Position numbers and translations under genes: made by a program
Assembly: GCF_036226745.1 (NCBI RefSeq)
Contig: NZ_CP109013.1
Span: 6,262,001-6,326,000 of the forward strand
Origin: Streptomyces sp. NBC_00683
GTDB taxonomy: Bacteria; Actinomycetota; Actinomycetes; Streptomycetales; Streptomycetaceae
Length of the DNA: 64,000 nucleotides
Direction of reading: 5' to 3'
The notes under the pieces: model-generated
The model's database searches: none
Told to the model about the DNA's origin: nothing
Seen by the model: the letters and a program-made list of their open reading frames with translations, nothing else
Shown here: positions 25,008 through 33,774 of the stretch, in pieces
Numbering within the stretch: position 1 is the stretch's first letter
Layout: the number at the start of each line of letters is the position of its first letter

Positions 25008-26221
25008 GCGGGCTGCTCCTGAGGTGCTGGAGAAGGGGCTCCGGGGGAGAGGTCCGGCGAGGCGGGGCCCCGGCCGGAGGACGCGAAGCGGCTCGGCGCG
25101 AAGGGGCGGGCCTCGGCGGGCAGTTCGCCGGTGGTCAGCACGTGGGCCATCACGTCACCGGTGACGGGCGTCAGCAGCACCCCGTTGCGGTGGTGGCCGG
25201 TGGCGAGGTGCAGGCCGGGCAGTGCCGTCGGACCCAGCAGCGGTGCGTTGTCCGGAGAGGCGGGACGCAGGCCCGCGCGGGTCTCGGTCAGCGGCAGTTC
25301 GGTGATGCCCGGCACCAGTTCGTGGGCGTCGCGCAGCAGTTCGTAGACCCCGCCCGCGGTGACCGTGGTGTCCCAGCCCATCTCCTCACTGGTCGCGCCC
25401 ACGACCAGCTCGCCGTTGGCGCGCGGGACGAGGTAGACGTGACTGCCGCGGACCACGGCCCGGACGGTCCGGCTGAGGAAGGGGGCGTACGCGGGCGGCA
25501 CGGCCAGCCGCAGCACCTGACCCTTGACCGGGCGGACCGGTGGCACGACCTCCTCGGGTACCCCGGCGAGCCTGCCGCTGAGGCTCCCGGCGGCCAGCAC
25601 GACCTGGTCGGCGCTCAGCTCCGTACCGTCCTCGAGGACCGCTCCGGCCGCCCGGCCGCCCGTCACACGGAGCCGCTCCACCCGGGCCCGGTGGAAGACC
25701 ACACCGGCCCGCTCGCATGCGGTGACCAGGGCCGAGGCCAGCCGGCGGGGATCCACCTGGTGGTCGCCGTCGGCCCGCAGCCCGCCGCGCACGCCGGGGG
25801 CGAGCATCGGCTCCAGCCGGCGGCACTCGCGGCCGCTCAGCCACTCCGACTCCAGTCCCGAACGCTGCTGCAGGGCGTGCAGCTCCCGCAGATGGGCCCG
25901 GTCGTCGGAGTCCAGCGCGACGGCCAGCGTGCCGCAGGTACGGAAACCGGTCTCCTGCCCGCTCGCCTCCTCCAGCTCGGCCACGAACGCCGGATAGCGG
26001 GCGGCGGAGGCGACATTGAGGCCGAGCAGCATCTGCTCGCCGTAGTGGAGTTCGGTGACCGCGGCGAGCATGCCGGCCGCGACCTGGGCGGCCCCGCCGC
26101 CCGGTTCGGGATCGGCGACCGCGACGGACATGCCGCGCCCGGCCGCCCGCCAGGCGGTCACCAGGCCGATGATGCCGCCCCCGACGACCAGGACGTCGGA
26201 TCCGTTCTCGGAGATGCGCAT
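25004..26221 (-). CDS. thiO: Glycine oxidase ThiO
   Basis: A 405-residue FAD-dependent amine oxidase of the DAO/GlyOX family that converts glycine to dehydroglycine for thiazole synthesis. The dinucleotide motif VLVVGGGIIGLVTAWRAA is at the N-terminus, and GHHRNGVLLTPVTGD near the C-terminus is the second FAD-contacting block. A Pro/Ser/Ala-rich tail of about 30 residues follows. ATG at 26221 lies directly downstream of the TPP riboswitch with GGAGGGG as Shine-Dalgarno; the open frame upstream of it runs through the riboswitch and is not coding. Its stop overlaps the thiS ATG by 4 bp. Confidence 0.94.
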
Positions 26222-26235
26222 GGGCGTCCAGCCCC

Positions 26236-26320
26236 TCCCTTCGCCGGCATGACCCGGATCAGGTTCGTACGGTCGGAGGCCGGCCAGCCTCCCTCTCAGC
26301 CCGGTGCGTCCGGGCTCCCG
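26236..26320 (-). promoter_or_regulatory. TPP riboswitch (THI element)
   Basis: On the minus strand the conserved pyrimidine-sensor sequence CTGAGAGGGA and the pyrophosphate-sensor ACCTGATCCGGGTCATGCC followed by GGCGAAGGGA are both present, in canonical order, with the P2/P3 arm CGGGAGCCCGG/CCGGGCTG. The 3' end abuts the thiO Shine-Dalgarno GGAGGGG, 14 nt before the ATG, suggesting control of translation by sequestering the ribosome site. A TAGGGT -10 (26340-26345) lies about 20 nt upstream of the aptamer. Expression of thiO-thiS-thiG should fall when TPP is abundant. Confidence 0.96.
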
Positions 26321-26382
26321 CGAGTGCCTTACGTTGGCCACCCTAAACCCCGTCACCCGCAGCCAGTAAGGGAGCAGCCGCC

Positions 26383-26724
26383 GTGGCCCGTTCACTCGAC
26401 GGACTCGTCCTGTCGCCCGTCGCAGACCAGGCACCCGGCCAGGTCGGTACCCGCACACGCTTCGCCTACCGGGAGCGGGAGGGCCGGATCTGGGCCGAGT
26501 ACGCGGGCGGTGACGTCGTCCGCGGACATCTCGTCGGCACCAGGGAGGGCGACATCCTGGACTTCCGGTACGTGCAGCTGAAGCAGGACGGAACGACCTC
26601 CGGCGGGCACTGCGTCTCGACCGTCACGGAACTTCCCGACGGCCGCGTGCGCCTGGACGAGCGGTGGGAGTGGGAGTCCCAGGAGGGCAGCGGGACGAGC
26701 GTGGTGGAGGAGCTCGCCGGCTGA
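26383..26724 (+). CDS. Small conserved beta-rich protein often mislabelled N-acetylglutamate synthase
   Basis: A 113-residue soluble protein. The pattern GRIWAEYAGGDVVRGHLVG, LDFRYVQL, GHCVSTVTELPDGRVRLDERW and a final SVVEE is shared with a widespread family of about 110 residues predicted to fold mostly into beta strands. Database entries for this family are sometimes named N-acetylglutamate synthase, but no acetyltransferase motif is present and that name is not supported. The start is GTG at 26383 with AAGGGAG upstream. It diverges from the TPP-riboswitch promoter and is followed 28 bp later by an FAD oxidoreductase with its own promoter. Function unknown. Confidence 0.75.
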   Translation: MARSLDGLVLSPVADQAPGQVGTRTRFAYREREGRIWAEYAGGDVVRGHLVGTREGDILDFRYVQLKQDGTTSGGHCVSTVTELPDGRVRLDERWEWESQEGSGTSVVEELAG

Positions 26725-26740
26725 CAGGACGTCAGGTGAT

Positions 26741-26746
26741 TAGGGT
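26741..26746 (+). promoter_or_regulatory. -10 element (TAGGGT) for the FAD oxidoreductase
   Basis: TAGGGT ends 6 nt before the GTG at 26753 without a Shine-Dalgarno. The same TTAGGGTGGCC string occurs at the thiO promoter on the opposite strand near 26337-26347. Confidence 0.45.
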
Positions 26747-26752
26747 GGCCGG

Positions 26753-27985
26753 GTGAGCGAGCAGACGGAACAGCGGGAAACGGGACAGCAGCCGCGCCGG
26801 GTCGTGGTCGTCGGCGCGGGCATGGCCGGCGTGCAGACCGCTGTGGCCCTGCGCGAACAGGGCTTCGCCGGCCAGGTCACCCTGATCGGCGCGGAACCGC
26901 ACCAGCCGTACGACAGGCCGCCCCTGTCGAAGGCGGTCCTGCTCGGCAAGGCCGAGGACTCCGCCTTCGACGTCGACTTCGAGGCGCTGGACATCACGCT
27001 CCGCCTGGGCCTCGACGTGAGCGGACTGCGCGCCGCCGCACACGAGCTGGACACCCCCGAGGGCCCCGTCCCGTACGACGCGCTGGTTCTCGCAACCGGG
27101 GCCGAGCCCGTCGTCCTGCCCGGCTCCGAGGGCGTTCCCGGTGTCCATCTGCTGCGCACCGTCGACGACGCCGCACGGCTGCGGCCCGTCCTGGAGCGGC
27201 AGCACGACGTCGTGGTCGTGGGAGCCGGCTGGATCGGGGCCGAATTCACCACCGCGGCCCGTGCCGCGGGCTGCGCGGTCACCGTCGTCGAAGCCGCGGA
27301 ACGCCCCCTGGCGGGCACCCTGCCCGCCGACGTCGCCGCTCCGATGGCCAGTTGGTACGCCGAGAGCGGAGCCGAACTCCTCACCGGCGCCCGGGTGGCA
27401 CGCGTCGACCCCGGTGCCGTCCACCTCGCGGACGGCCGGGTGATCCCCGCCGGAGCGGTGATCGTGGGCATCGGCGCACGGCCCGCCACCGGCTGGCTGG
27501 CGGACTCCGGCATCGCGCTCGGCCCGGACGGCTCGATCACCGCCGACGGCTCCCTGCGCACCTCCCTGCCCGACGTGTACGCGGTGGGTGACTGCGCCTC
27601 CTTCCCCTCCGCCCGCTACGGCGAGCGGCTGCTCGTCCACCACTGGGACAACGCCCTCCAGGGGCCCCGGACGGTCGCGGCCACCCTCGCGGACGGGCAG
27701 CCCCGGACGTACGACCCGGTGCCCTACTTCTGGTCCGAGCAGTTCGGCAGGTTCGTGCAGTACGCCGGTCACCACGCCGCAGCCGACGCCATGCTGTGGC
27801 GCGGCGACCCGGCGGACCCGTCGTGGACGGTCTGCTGGCTGCGCGAGGGCGTCCTGGTGGCGGTGCTCGCCGTCAGCCGGCCGCGCGACCTCGCCCAGGC
27901 GCGCAAGCTCATCGAAGCCGGTGCGCGCATCGATCCGGTGCGTGCCGCGGACCCCTCCGTACCGCTGAAGGCGGCGGCACTGTAG
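26753..27985 (+). CDS. FAD/NAD(P)-dependent ferredoxin/rubredoxin reductase-type oxidoreductase
   Basis: A 410-residue two-dinucleotide-binding flavoprotein. GAGMAGVQTAVAL near residue 20 binds FAD; YDRPPLSKAVL and the middle NAD(P) motif GAGWIGAEFTTAARAAG follow. DVYAVGDCASF is the second FAD contact, and a C-terminal reductase domain (HHWDNALQGPRTV) completes the architecture of oxygenase-coupled ferredoxin reductases. Catalytic cysteines of the disulfide reductase type are absent. The start is GTG at 26753, 6 nt after a TAGGGT hexamer. No oxygenase or ferredoxin gene is adjacent, so its electron acceptor is unknown. Confidence 0.88.
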   Translation: MSEQTEQRETGQQPRRVVVVGAGMAGVQTAVALREQGFAGQVTLIGAEPHQPYDRPPLSKAVLLGKAEDSAFDVDFEALDITLRLGLDVSGLRAAAHELDTPEGPVPYDALVLATGAEPVVLPGSEGVPGVHLLRTVDDAARLRPVLERQHDVVVVGAGWIGAEFTTAARAAGCAVTVVEAAERPLAGTLPADVAAPMASWYAESGAELLTGARVARVDPGAVHLADGRVIPAGAVIVGIGARPATGWLADSGIALGPDGSITADGSLRTSLPDVYAVGDCASFPSARYGERLLVHHWDNALQGPRTVAATLADGQPRTYDPVPYFWSEQFGRFVQYAGHHAAADAMLWRGDPADPSWTVCWLREGVLVAVLAVSRPRDLAQARKLIEAGARIDPVRAADPSVPLKAAAL

Positions 27986-28052
27986 GACCCGGGTACCTCC
28001 TTACGGGCGGCCCGGCTACCGACTGTCGGTCCGGGATGGCAGGCTTGTCCCT

Positions 28053-28418
28053 GTGACCGAGATTGACGCAAAGATCGATGTTCTCGTCCCCGACTGGCTC
28101 CACCTTCCCGACATCGCGGAAATGCTCGATGTCGAGGTGACGCGCGTACGGCAGTTGGTCAAGGAGGGCCAGCTCATCGCCGTACGACGTGGTGAGAGGC
28201 GGACGCTCCAGGTGCCTGCCGCCTTCATCGACGGCAACAAGGTGGTCAAGGGCCTCGCAGGGACCCTGACGCTCCTGAGGGACGACGGCTACAGCGATGA
28301 AGAGATGCTGGAGTGGCTCTTCACCTCCGACCCGAGCCTGCCCGGCACGCCCGCGCAGGCACTGAGTGAGAATCGCGGTACGGAGGTGAAGCGCCGGGCC
28401 CAGGCGCTCGCCGTCTGA
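28053..28418 (+). CDS. Rv2175c-type winged-helix DNA-binding protein
   Basis: A 121-residue protein. After VPDWLHLPDIAEMLDVEVTR comes a MerR/excisionase-like winged HTH (RVRQLVKEGQLIAVRRGERR, then LQVPAAFID), and a C-terminal helical domain (LLRDDGYSDEEMLEWLF). This matches Rv2175c of M. tuberculosis, a DNA-binding protein phosphorylated by PknL. Threonines near the N-terminus could be kinase targets, but the mycobacterial activation site cannot be aligned safely here. The start is GTG at 28053. A PASTA kinase gene lies 4.4 kb away in this window, so a kinase-substrate link is plausible. A terminator follows immediately. Confidence 0.85.
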   Translation: MTEIDAKIDVLVPDWLHLPDIAEMLDVEVTRVRQLVKEGQLIAVRRGERRTLQVPAAFIDGNKVVKGLAGTLTLLRDDGYSDEEMLEWLFTSDPSLPGTPAQALSENRGTEVKRRAQALAV

Positions 28419-28437
28419 CCGGACGACCGTATGCGGG

Positions 28438-28464
28438 GTGCGGGCCGTGCTTCACGGCCCGCAC
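28438..28464 (+). terminator. Intrinsic terminator after the Rv2175c-like gene
   Basis: A perfect 12-bp stem (28438-28449 with 28453-28464) with a 3-nt loop begins 20 nt after the stop codon. The 28465-28549 stretch to thiE holds a duplicated GGGCCGACGACC and no THI element. Confidence 0.85.
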
Positions 28465-28549
28465 TCTGCCGTGACCGGCACCTGCCGGGCCGACGACCAC
28501 CGGGTCGGCGGCCCGCGGGCCGACGACCTATCAACGGGGGAAATCCACC

Positions 28550-29200
28550 ATGTCCACGCCTCGCTCGCTGCTGGCCGACGCCCGGCTCTACCTCTGCACG
28601 GACGCCCGCAAACAGCATGGCGACCTTCCCGCGTTCCTCGATGTCGTGCTCTCCTCCGGCGTCGACATCGTGCAGCTGCGCGACAAGGGCATGGAAGCCG
28701 CCGAGGAGCTGGAACACCTGGCCGTGTTCGCGGACGCCTGCAAGCGTCACGGCAAGCTCCTCGCGGTCAACGACCGGGCCGACGTCGCCCACGCCATCGG
28801 CTCCGACGTGCTGCACCTCGGGCAGGGCGATCTCCCGGTGCCCGCCGCCCGCGCCGTCATCGGCGCCGACGTGGTGATCGGCCGCTCCACCCACGCCGAG
28901 TCCGAGGTGGACGCGGCGGTCGCCGAGGCGGGCGTGGACTACTTCTGCACAGGCCCCTGCTGGCCCACCCCGACCAAGCCCGGCCGGTACGCCCCGGGTC
29001 TGGGGCTCGTCCGCTACGCCGCCTCACTCGACCAGCCGCGCCCCTGGTTCGCCATCGGCGGAATCGACGCGGGCAATCTGGACGAGGTGCTCGACGCGGG
29101 CGCACGGCGGGTCGTTGTCGTACGGGCGATCACCGAAGCGGCGGATCCCGCCGCGGCGACCGCGGCACTCGCCGCGCGGATCAGGGCGCGCGCAGCCTGA
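28550..29200 (+). CDS. thiE: Thiamine-phosphate synthase
   Basis: A 216-residue TIM-barrel enzyme joining HMP pyrophosphate and thiazole phosphate into thiamine phosphate. Conserved blocks: [37 protein letters not shown] (pyrophosphate and Mg site), [27 protein letters not shown] (the TxTK substrate loop) and [14 protein letters not shown]. The ATG at 28550 has a GGGGGAAA ribosome site. It is transcribed divergently from, and lies 2.3 kb beyond, the thiO-thiS-thiG operon. No TPP riboswitch is seen in its 85-bp leader after the preceding terminator, so it may be constitutive. Confidence 0.94.
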   Translation: MSTPRSLLADARLYLCTDARKQHGDLPAFLDVVLSSGVDIVQLRDKGMEAAEELEHLAVFADACKRHGKLLAVNDRADVAHAIGSDVLHLGQGDLPVPAARAVIGADVVIGRSTHAESEVDAAVAEAGVDYFCTGPCWPTPTKPGRYAPGLGLVRYAASLDQPRPWFAIGGIDAGNLDEVLDAGARRVVVVRAITEAADPAAATAALAARIRARAA

Positions 29201-29322
29201 GCGGGGCGGGCCCGGCGCTCCACGGGAGCCGACTGTCCGAGGGGTGGACAGCAATCCCATCAATCCGGACGAAAAGCCCCGGTCTGGTTGGGGTACCGCC
29301 GAGCCCTGGTTAACCTCCCAGT

Positions 29323-30240
29323 ATGGCTCTTGGCACACCCTCCACCAGGACTGATCACGCTCGCACCGTGCGTGAGCTGCTCGCGACCGGCAGAACGTCG
29401 TACTCGTTCGAGTTCTGGGCGCCCAAGACCGAGAAGGGCGAACGGAACCTCTGGAACGCCCTGCGGCGCGTCGAGGCGGTGGGCCCGAGCTTCGTCTCCG
29501 TGACGTACGGAGCCGGCGGTTCCACCCGTGCGGGGACGGTGCGGGCGACCCAGCAGATCGCCGCCGACTCCACGCTCACCCCCGTCGCGCATCTCACCGC
29601 CGTCGACCACTCCGTCGCCCAGCTGCGCAACATGGTCGGGCAGTACGCCGACGCCGGTATCCGCAACATCCTCGCGGTCCGCGGAGACCCGCCGGGCGAC
29701 CCCATGGCCGAGTGGGTCAAGCACCCGCAGGGCGTGCGGTACGCGGCGGATCTCGTCCGGCTCATCAAGGAGTCCGGCGATTTCTGCGTCGGCGTCGCGG
29801 CCTTTCCCGAAATGCATCCGCGGTCTGCCGACTGGGACTCCGACATCAGGCATTTCGTGGACAAGTGCCGCGCGGGTGCCGACTATGCGATCACCCAGAT
29901 GTTCTTCCAGCCGGAGAGCTATCTGCAGATGCGTGACCGCGTGGTCGCTGCCGGTTGCGACACCCCGGTCATTCCCGAGGTGATGCCGCTCACGAGCGTC
30001 CGGCAGCTGGAGAGATTCGCCCAGCTCAGCAACGCGTCCCTGCCTTCCTCGCTGAAAGACCGCATCCTCGCCGCGAAGGACGATCCCGCCGCTGTACGCT
30101 CCATTGGCATCGAGTTCGCCACGGAGTTCTGCGCGAAGCTGCTCTCCGAGGGTGTCCCGGGGCTGCACTTCATTACGCTCAACAACTCGACGGCAACACT
30201 CGAGATCTACGAGAATCTCGGACTGCACAAGCAGTCGTGA
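29323..30240 (+). CDS. metF: 5,10-methylenetetrahydrofolate reductase
   Basis: A 305-residue flavoprotein that reduces methylene-THF to methyl-THF for methionine synthesis. It shows the family order: [17 protein letters not shown] (active-site Glu near the N-terminus), [64 protein letters not shown] and PEVMPLTS. The length suits the bacterial homotetrameric MetF without a regulatory domain. The ATG at 29323 has no convincing Shine-Dalgarno and no SAM or cobalamin riboswitch is recognisable in the 122-bp gap. A MetF-like gene (Rv2172c) occupies the corresponding mycobacterial region. Confidence 0.94.
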   Translation: MALGTPSTRTDHARTVRELLATGRTSYSFEFWAPKTEKGERNLWNALRRVEAVGPSFVSVTYGAGGSTRAGTVRATQQIAADSTLTPVAHLTAVDHSVAQLRNMVGQYADAGIRNILAVRGDPPGDPMAEWVKHPQGVRYAADLVRLIKESGDFCVGVAAFPEMHPRSADWDSDIRHFVDKCRAGADYAITQMFFQPESYLQMRDRVVAAGCDTPVIPEVMPLTSVRQLERFAQLSNASLPSSLKDRILAAKDDPAAVRSIGIEFATEFCAKLLSEGVPGLHFITLNNSTATLEIYENLGLHKQS

Positions 30241-30290
30241 CCGGCCGTACCCGCCACCAACCGGGGCGGTGGCCGTAGGAGGGGGCGGGC

Positions 30291-31220
30291 GTGGGCTGGA
30301 CGGTCCTCTACATCGCATTCGGCGTCGTGGCGCTGTGGCTGCTGGGCGAGGTGCTGCTGCAGTACAAGGCGCGGCTGCGCTGGCGGCTGCTCGCCTTCGC
30401 CGGCTTCCTCGGTGTGGTTCTCGGTGTACTGATTCCCTCCGTGCTGGTGATCGCGCTCGGCGCGATCGCCTTCGCGACGGGTCAGACGTATGTGACCCTC
30501 TCCTTCCGGCGGGGCTTCTCGACGGGCTGGGCCATAGGCGGCAGCCCCGGCGAGAGCCGCCGCCGCCGTGCGGGCGGTGACGCACCCGGCCGGAAACCCA
30601 CGCTCGAGGTCTCCGGCCTGGAGTACCAGGAACCCGCCCAGGAGGCCGGGGACGAGCGCGCGGCATCCGCGGTCTACGAACCGCAGCCGCTGCCGGACGA
30701 CACCGGGCAGTACGGCATATACACCGACGCCGCCTACGCCGCCGCCGGCAACCAGGAACAGCAGGGCGAGCAGCAGCAGTACACCGCCTACGACCCGTAC
30801 ACCGACTACGCGCAGCCGGCCCAGGACACCTACAGCGGCCAGGGCACCTACCAGGGCCAGGGCGCCTATCCGGGCCAGGAGACCTACCAGGGCCAGGACA
30901 CCTACGCCGGCCAGTACGACTACGGCACGCCGACGCCGGACTACGCCCCCTACTCCGACCCGTACATCGGGACCGGAGCGGCAGCGGCCCCCGGCCAGTA
31001 CACCTCGTACGACAGCTACGGCAACGGCTACGACAGCTACGGGGGCCAGCAGCAGTACACCGGCCCCTACGCCGAGCAGTACGCCTCGGAGACGCCGCCG
31101 GGAGGCGTCTGGGTCCCGCAGCAGCGCGAGGGCGAGCAGTACCCCCCGATGCCGCCCGAGCAGCCCGCCCCGTACGGCAACGGGTACGACACCGGCCAGA
31201 ACGAGCAGTACCGCTACTGA
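30291..31220 (+). CDS. Membrane protein with long Tyr/Gln/Gly-rich low-complexity tail
   Basis: A 309-residue protein of unknown function. Two hydrophobic helices occupy the N-terminus (VLYIAFGVVALWLLGEVLL and LLAFAGFLGVVLGVLIPSVL, continuing into LVIALGAIAFA). An Arg-rich juxtamembrane patch SRRRRAGG follows. From about residue 130 to the end the sequence is dominated by Tyr, Gln, Gly, Pro and Asp, including degenerate TYQGQ/AYPGQ/TYAGQ repeats around 185-205 and YDSYG repeats. This composition is prion-like and probably disordered in the cytoplasm. GTG at 30291 has AGGAGGGGG upstream. The many tyrosines could be phosphorylated or drive condensation, but this is inference. Confidence 0.78.
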   Translation: MGWTVLYIAFGVVALWLLGEVLLQYKARLRWRLLAFAGFLGVVLGVLIPSVLVIALGAIAFATGQTYVTLSFRRGFSTGWAIGGSPGESRRRRAGGDAPGRKPTLEVSGLEYQEPAQEAGDERAASAVYEPQPLPDDTGQYGIYTDAAYAAAGNQEQQGEQQQYTAYDPYTDYAQPAQDTYSGQGTYQGQGAYPGQETYQGQDTYAGQYDYGTPTPDYAPYSDPYIGTGAAAAPGQYTSYDSYGNGYDSYGGQQQYTGPYAEQYASETPPGGVWVPQQREGEQYPPMPPEQPAPYGNGYDTGQNEQYRY

Positions 31221-31254
31221 CCGCCCGCGGTCACGACGACGAGCACTCCGCCGC

Positions 31255-32769
31255 TCACTGGGAGCCGCGGAAGCCGTCACCCTCCACCACGAGGCCCGCG
31301 ACCAGGGCACCCGACATCCCGGCATGCGCCAGTCCACCGCCGGGATGCGACCAGCCGCCGGCCAGATACAGGCCGGGCAGCCCGGTGCGGTTCCCGGAGT
31401 GCAGATACGCGCCCCGCGCTCCCGCCAGCGCGGGCGCGGGCACCGAACCACCCTCGGCGCCGGTGTCGGCGGCGGTCTCCGCCGGGGTGCGCACCTCGGC
31501 GTGGAGAATGCGCTCACGCAGGCCGGGAACGGCCACGCAGGCGCGATCGATCAACACGTCCGCGTACCGCTCGCGCAGCGCCGCGTCCGTCCAGTCGACC
31601 GGGCCGTGCGGGGCCACCGTCGCCATCAGGGTCACCGCCTCGTGCGCCTCGTCGGGGCGGGTGGCGGGGTCGTCGGGACGCAGCACCGTCACGGTGGGCC
31701 GCTCCGCGGTCCGTCCGCCGAACACCGCGTCCTGTTCAGCGGCCCCGTCCTCGCAGTGCACCACGCTCCGGTGCACCGCACCGGCATCCCGGGCACCACG
31801 CAGCGACAGCAGTACGAGGAAGCGGCCCGGCACCGGACCCTGCCCGGCCCCCTGTGTTTCTCCTGCCTCCGCGCCGGGCCGCCACCCTTCACCGGACAGC
31901 AGCCCGGGCCAGGGCTGCGCGCCCAGGACCACGTGATCGGCTTCGGCGCTCTCGCCGTCCGCCAGTTCGACGCCTGCGGCCCGGCCGTCCTTCTCGACCA
32001 CCCGGACCACCTCGGCACCGAAAACGAACGTCACACGGCGCGCCAGGCACCGCTCGTACACCGCCTCGGCGAGCGCACGCATGCCCCCGGTGACGTACCA
32101 GCTGCCGAAGGTCTCCTCCATGTAGGGCAGCAGGGCGGCGGCCGCCGGCGCGCGGCGGGGATCCAGGCCGTACGACAGGGCGTACCCGTCGAGCAGGGCG
32201 GCCAGCCGGGGGTCCGCCAGCTCCCACGCACCGATCTCGGCGACCGTGCCCGCCTCCCGGACGGTCAGCAGCCTGCGCCTGCGGAGCGCGGGGTAGGGAT
32301 CGCGGCCCAGTACCTGCCGGTCGTCCCGCAGGGGCTCCTCCAGCAGCGGCCTGCGCGAGCGGTCCCACGCGGTCCCCGCCCGGTCCAGGAACTCCCCCCA
32401 GCGGGCTCCCGATCCCTTGCCGAGTGCCCCGTCCAGCGCGCCGACCACCCCGGCCCGCGAGGCGTTCGGCAGGGAGACCGCGGTGCCGTCCGCGAAATGG
32501 TGGCGGCTCGCGGGGTCGACCTGGGTGAGCGTGACGCACTGCTCCAGGGGTTCCTTGCCGGTCTTCACGAACAGGTCGCGATAGACCGCGGGAAGGTGCA
32601 GCAGCGAGGGGCCGGTGTCGAAGACGAACCCCTCACGGGCATACCGGCCGAGCGAGCCGCCATAGGTCCGCGACCGCTCGTACACCGTCACCCGGTGGCC
32701 TGCCACGGCGAGCCGCGCGGCCGCTGCCATCGCGCCCGTCCCGGCGCCGATCACCGCAATTCGTGCCAT
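31255..32769 (-). CDS. Phytoene desaturase/CrtI-like FAD-dependent oxidoreductase
   Basis: A 504-residue flavoprotein of the amine-oxidase/CrtI superfamily. The N-terminal FAD motif is ARIAVIGAGTGAMAAAARLAVAGHRVTVYE, followed by YGGSLGRY and FDTGPSLLHLP, typical of carotenoid desaturase-like enzymes. The C-terminal block LPGLYLAGGWSHPGGGLAHAGMSGALVA is the second FAD-binding site. No carotenoid genes (crtB, crtE) are nearby, so the substrate is open; prenylated or fatty substrates are possible. ATG at 32769 is taken; the frame extends upstream to 32793 without a better start. It follows the DUF4126 gene by 31 bp on the same strand, likely an operon. Confidence 0.85.
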   Translation of the reverse strand: MARIAVIGAGTGAMAAAARLAVAGHRVTVYERSRTYGGSLGRYAREGFVFDTGPSLLHLPAVYRDLFVKTGKEPLEQCVTLTQVDPASRHHFADGTAVSLPNASRAGVVGALDGALGKGSGARWGEFLDRAGTAWDRSRRPLLEEPLRDDRQVLGRDPYPALRRRRLLTVREAGTVAEIGAWELADPRLAALLDGYALSYGLDPRRAPAAAALLPYMEETFGSWYVTGGMRALAEAVYERCLARRVTFVFGAEVVRVVEKDGRAAGVELADGESAEADHVVLGAQPWPGLLSGEGWRPGAEAGETQGAGQGPVPGRFLVLLSLRGARDAGAVHRSVVHCEDGAAEQDAVFGGRTAERPTVTVLRPDDPATRPDEAHEAVTLMATVAPHGPVDWTDAALRERYADVLIDRACVAVPGLRERILHAEVRTPAETAADTGAEGGSVPAPALAGARGAYLHSGNRTGLPGLYLAGGWSHPGGGLAHAGMSGALVAGLVVEGDGFRGSQ

Positions 32770-32800
32770 GTCAGTGACCCTAAGGGGTGGCACCGACAGC

Positions 32801-33418
32801 TCATTCGTGAGGCCAGTGCCCGCCCGCTCCGGCCATGCGTTTCTCTTCGCGGCGCTGGGCCCTGCGCCGCAGGAAGCGGCGGATCCGCGAGGCGAGGAAG
32901 ACCAGTATCACCAGGCCGAGCACCAGGAGTGTCGCGGCGATCACGGCCGCGGCCACGGGGTTGAACATGGCGAACGTGATGATCCCGGCGACGCCGAGGT
33001 CCTCCGCGACGCTCACCACGACGTTGCTGAACGGTTCGGGTGAGGTGTTGACCGCCATCCTGGTGCCCGCCTTCACCAGATGGCTCATCAGCGCGGTGGA
33101 ACCGCCGACCGCCGCGGCCGCGAGCTCCGGAAGCGACCCGCTCTCGCCCGCCAGCAGCGCCGCGACGACCGCCCCGGCGACCGGACGCACGACCGTGTGG
33201 ACCGCGTCCCAGGCCGAGTCCACGTAGGGGATCTTGTCGGCCACCGCCTCGCACAGGAAGAGCACCCCTGCCGCCACGAGCACATCGGTGCGCTGCAGCG
33301 ACTCGGGCACCTCGTCGGTGAGTCCGGTCGCGCCGAAGAGGCCGAGCAGGAGGACCACCGCGTAGGCGTTGATCCCGCTCGCCCAGCCACTCGTGAACAC
33401 CAGGGGGAGTACGGACAC
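32801..33418 (-). CDS. DUF4126 integral membrane protein
   Basis: A 205-residue polytopic protein. The sequence begins VSVLPLVFTSGWASGINAYAV, the conserved DUF4126 N-terminus, and has about five hydrophobic helices including VLVAAGVLFLCEAVADKIPYVDSAWD with acidic residues in the membrane region. The C-terminus is basic (RIRRFLRRRAQRREEKRM) and cytoplasmic by the positive-inside rule. The start is GTG at 33418, chosen on family alignment and a TACGAT hexamer 7 nt upstream; the longer frame to 33667 is low-complexity. Function is unknown. The FAD oxidoreductase lies directly downstream. Confidence 0.85.
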   Translation of the reverse strand: MSVLPLVFTSGWASGINAYAVVLLLGLFGATGLTDEVPESLQRTDVLVAAGVLFLCEAVADKIPYVDSAWDAVHTVVRPVAGAVVAALLAGESGSLPELAAAAVGGSTALMSHLVKAGTRMAVNTSPEPFSNVVVSVAEDLGVAGIITFAMFNPVAAAVIAATLLVLGLVILVFLASRIRRFLRRRAQRREEKRMAGAGGHWPHE

Positions 33419-33425
33419 GGACGCG

Positions 33426-33431
33426 ATCGTA
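33426..33431 (-). promoter_or_regulatory. -10 element (TACGAT) for the DUF4126 gene
   Basis: TACGAT on the minus strand ends 7 nt before the GTG at 33418 and no Shine-Dalgarno is seen. Confidence 0.35.
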
Positions 33432-33774
33432 ACCAGTCGCCGCCGGCCCCGGGTGGGCCCCCGCACACAGCTCTGAGTATCCGTACCTAGTGGGGGAGAT
33501 GAGTAGGGACGCGGATGGGCCCCCACCTGCGCGGACGGCAGAGTGGAGACCACGGAAGGGGCGCAGCGCCAGGACCGCCGGCACGGGGCGGCGGAACGGC
33601 GCGGCACCCCGGACGCAACGGGGGTGTACGACGCGGAGCCCGGGGACCACGGGGGAATCGGGGTCACGGGGAAGGGCGCCGCGGAAGCACCGAGAACGCC
33701 GGTCCGGTGGAATTCGAGGGGGATCGAATGCCACCGGGCCGGCGTCTTCGTGTGCCGTGCGCTCCCGGGTCTCC
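33432..33774. other. Gap without a convincing gene
   Basis: About 340 bp between the DUF4126 promoter and the TetR stop codon. Plus-strand open frames exist (for example from 33499 and 33543), but they run on antisense into tetR and have Arg/Gly-rich shadow composition. GGGGGAG abuts the ATG at 33499 with no spacer. I see no strong hairpin here. Confidence 0.5.

Noticed and set aside
26383..26724. N-acetylglutamate synthase
   Set aside because: The name attaches to this family in databases, but the protein lacks any GNAT or ArgA motif.
28465..28549. Possible TPP riboswitch before thiE
   Set aside because: Neither CTGAGA nor the ACCTGAT-GGGT-ATGCC block is present; only a duplicated GGGCCGACGACC.
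30568..32964. 798-codon plus-strand ORF
   Set aside because: Low-complexity Thr/Pro/Arg shadow over the Tyr-rich tail gene and the antisense of the CrtI-like gene.
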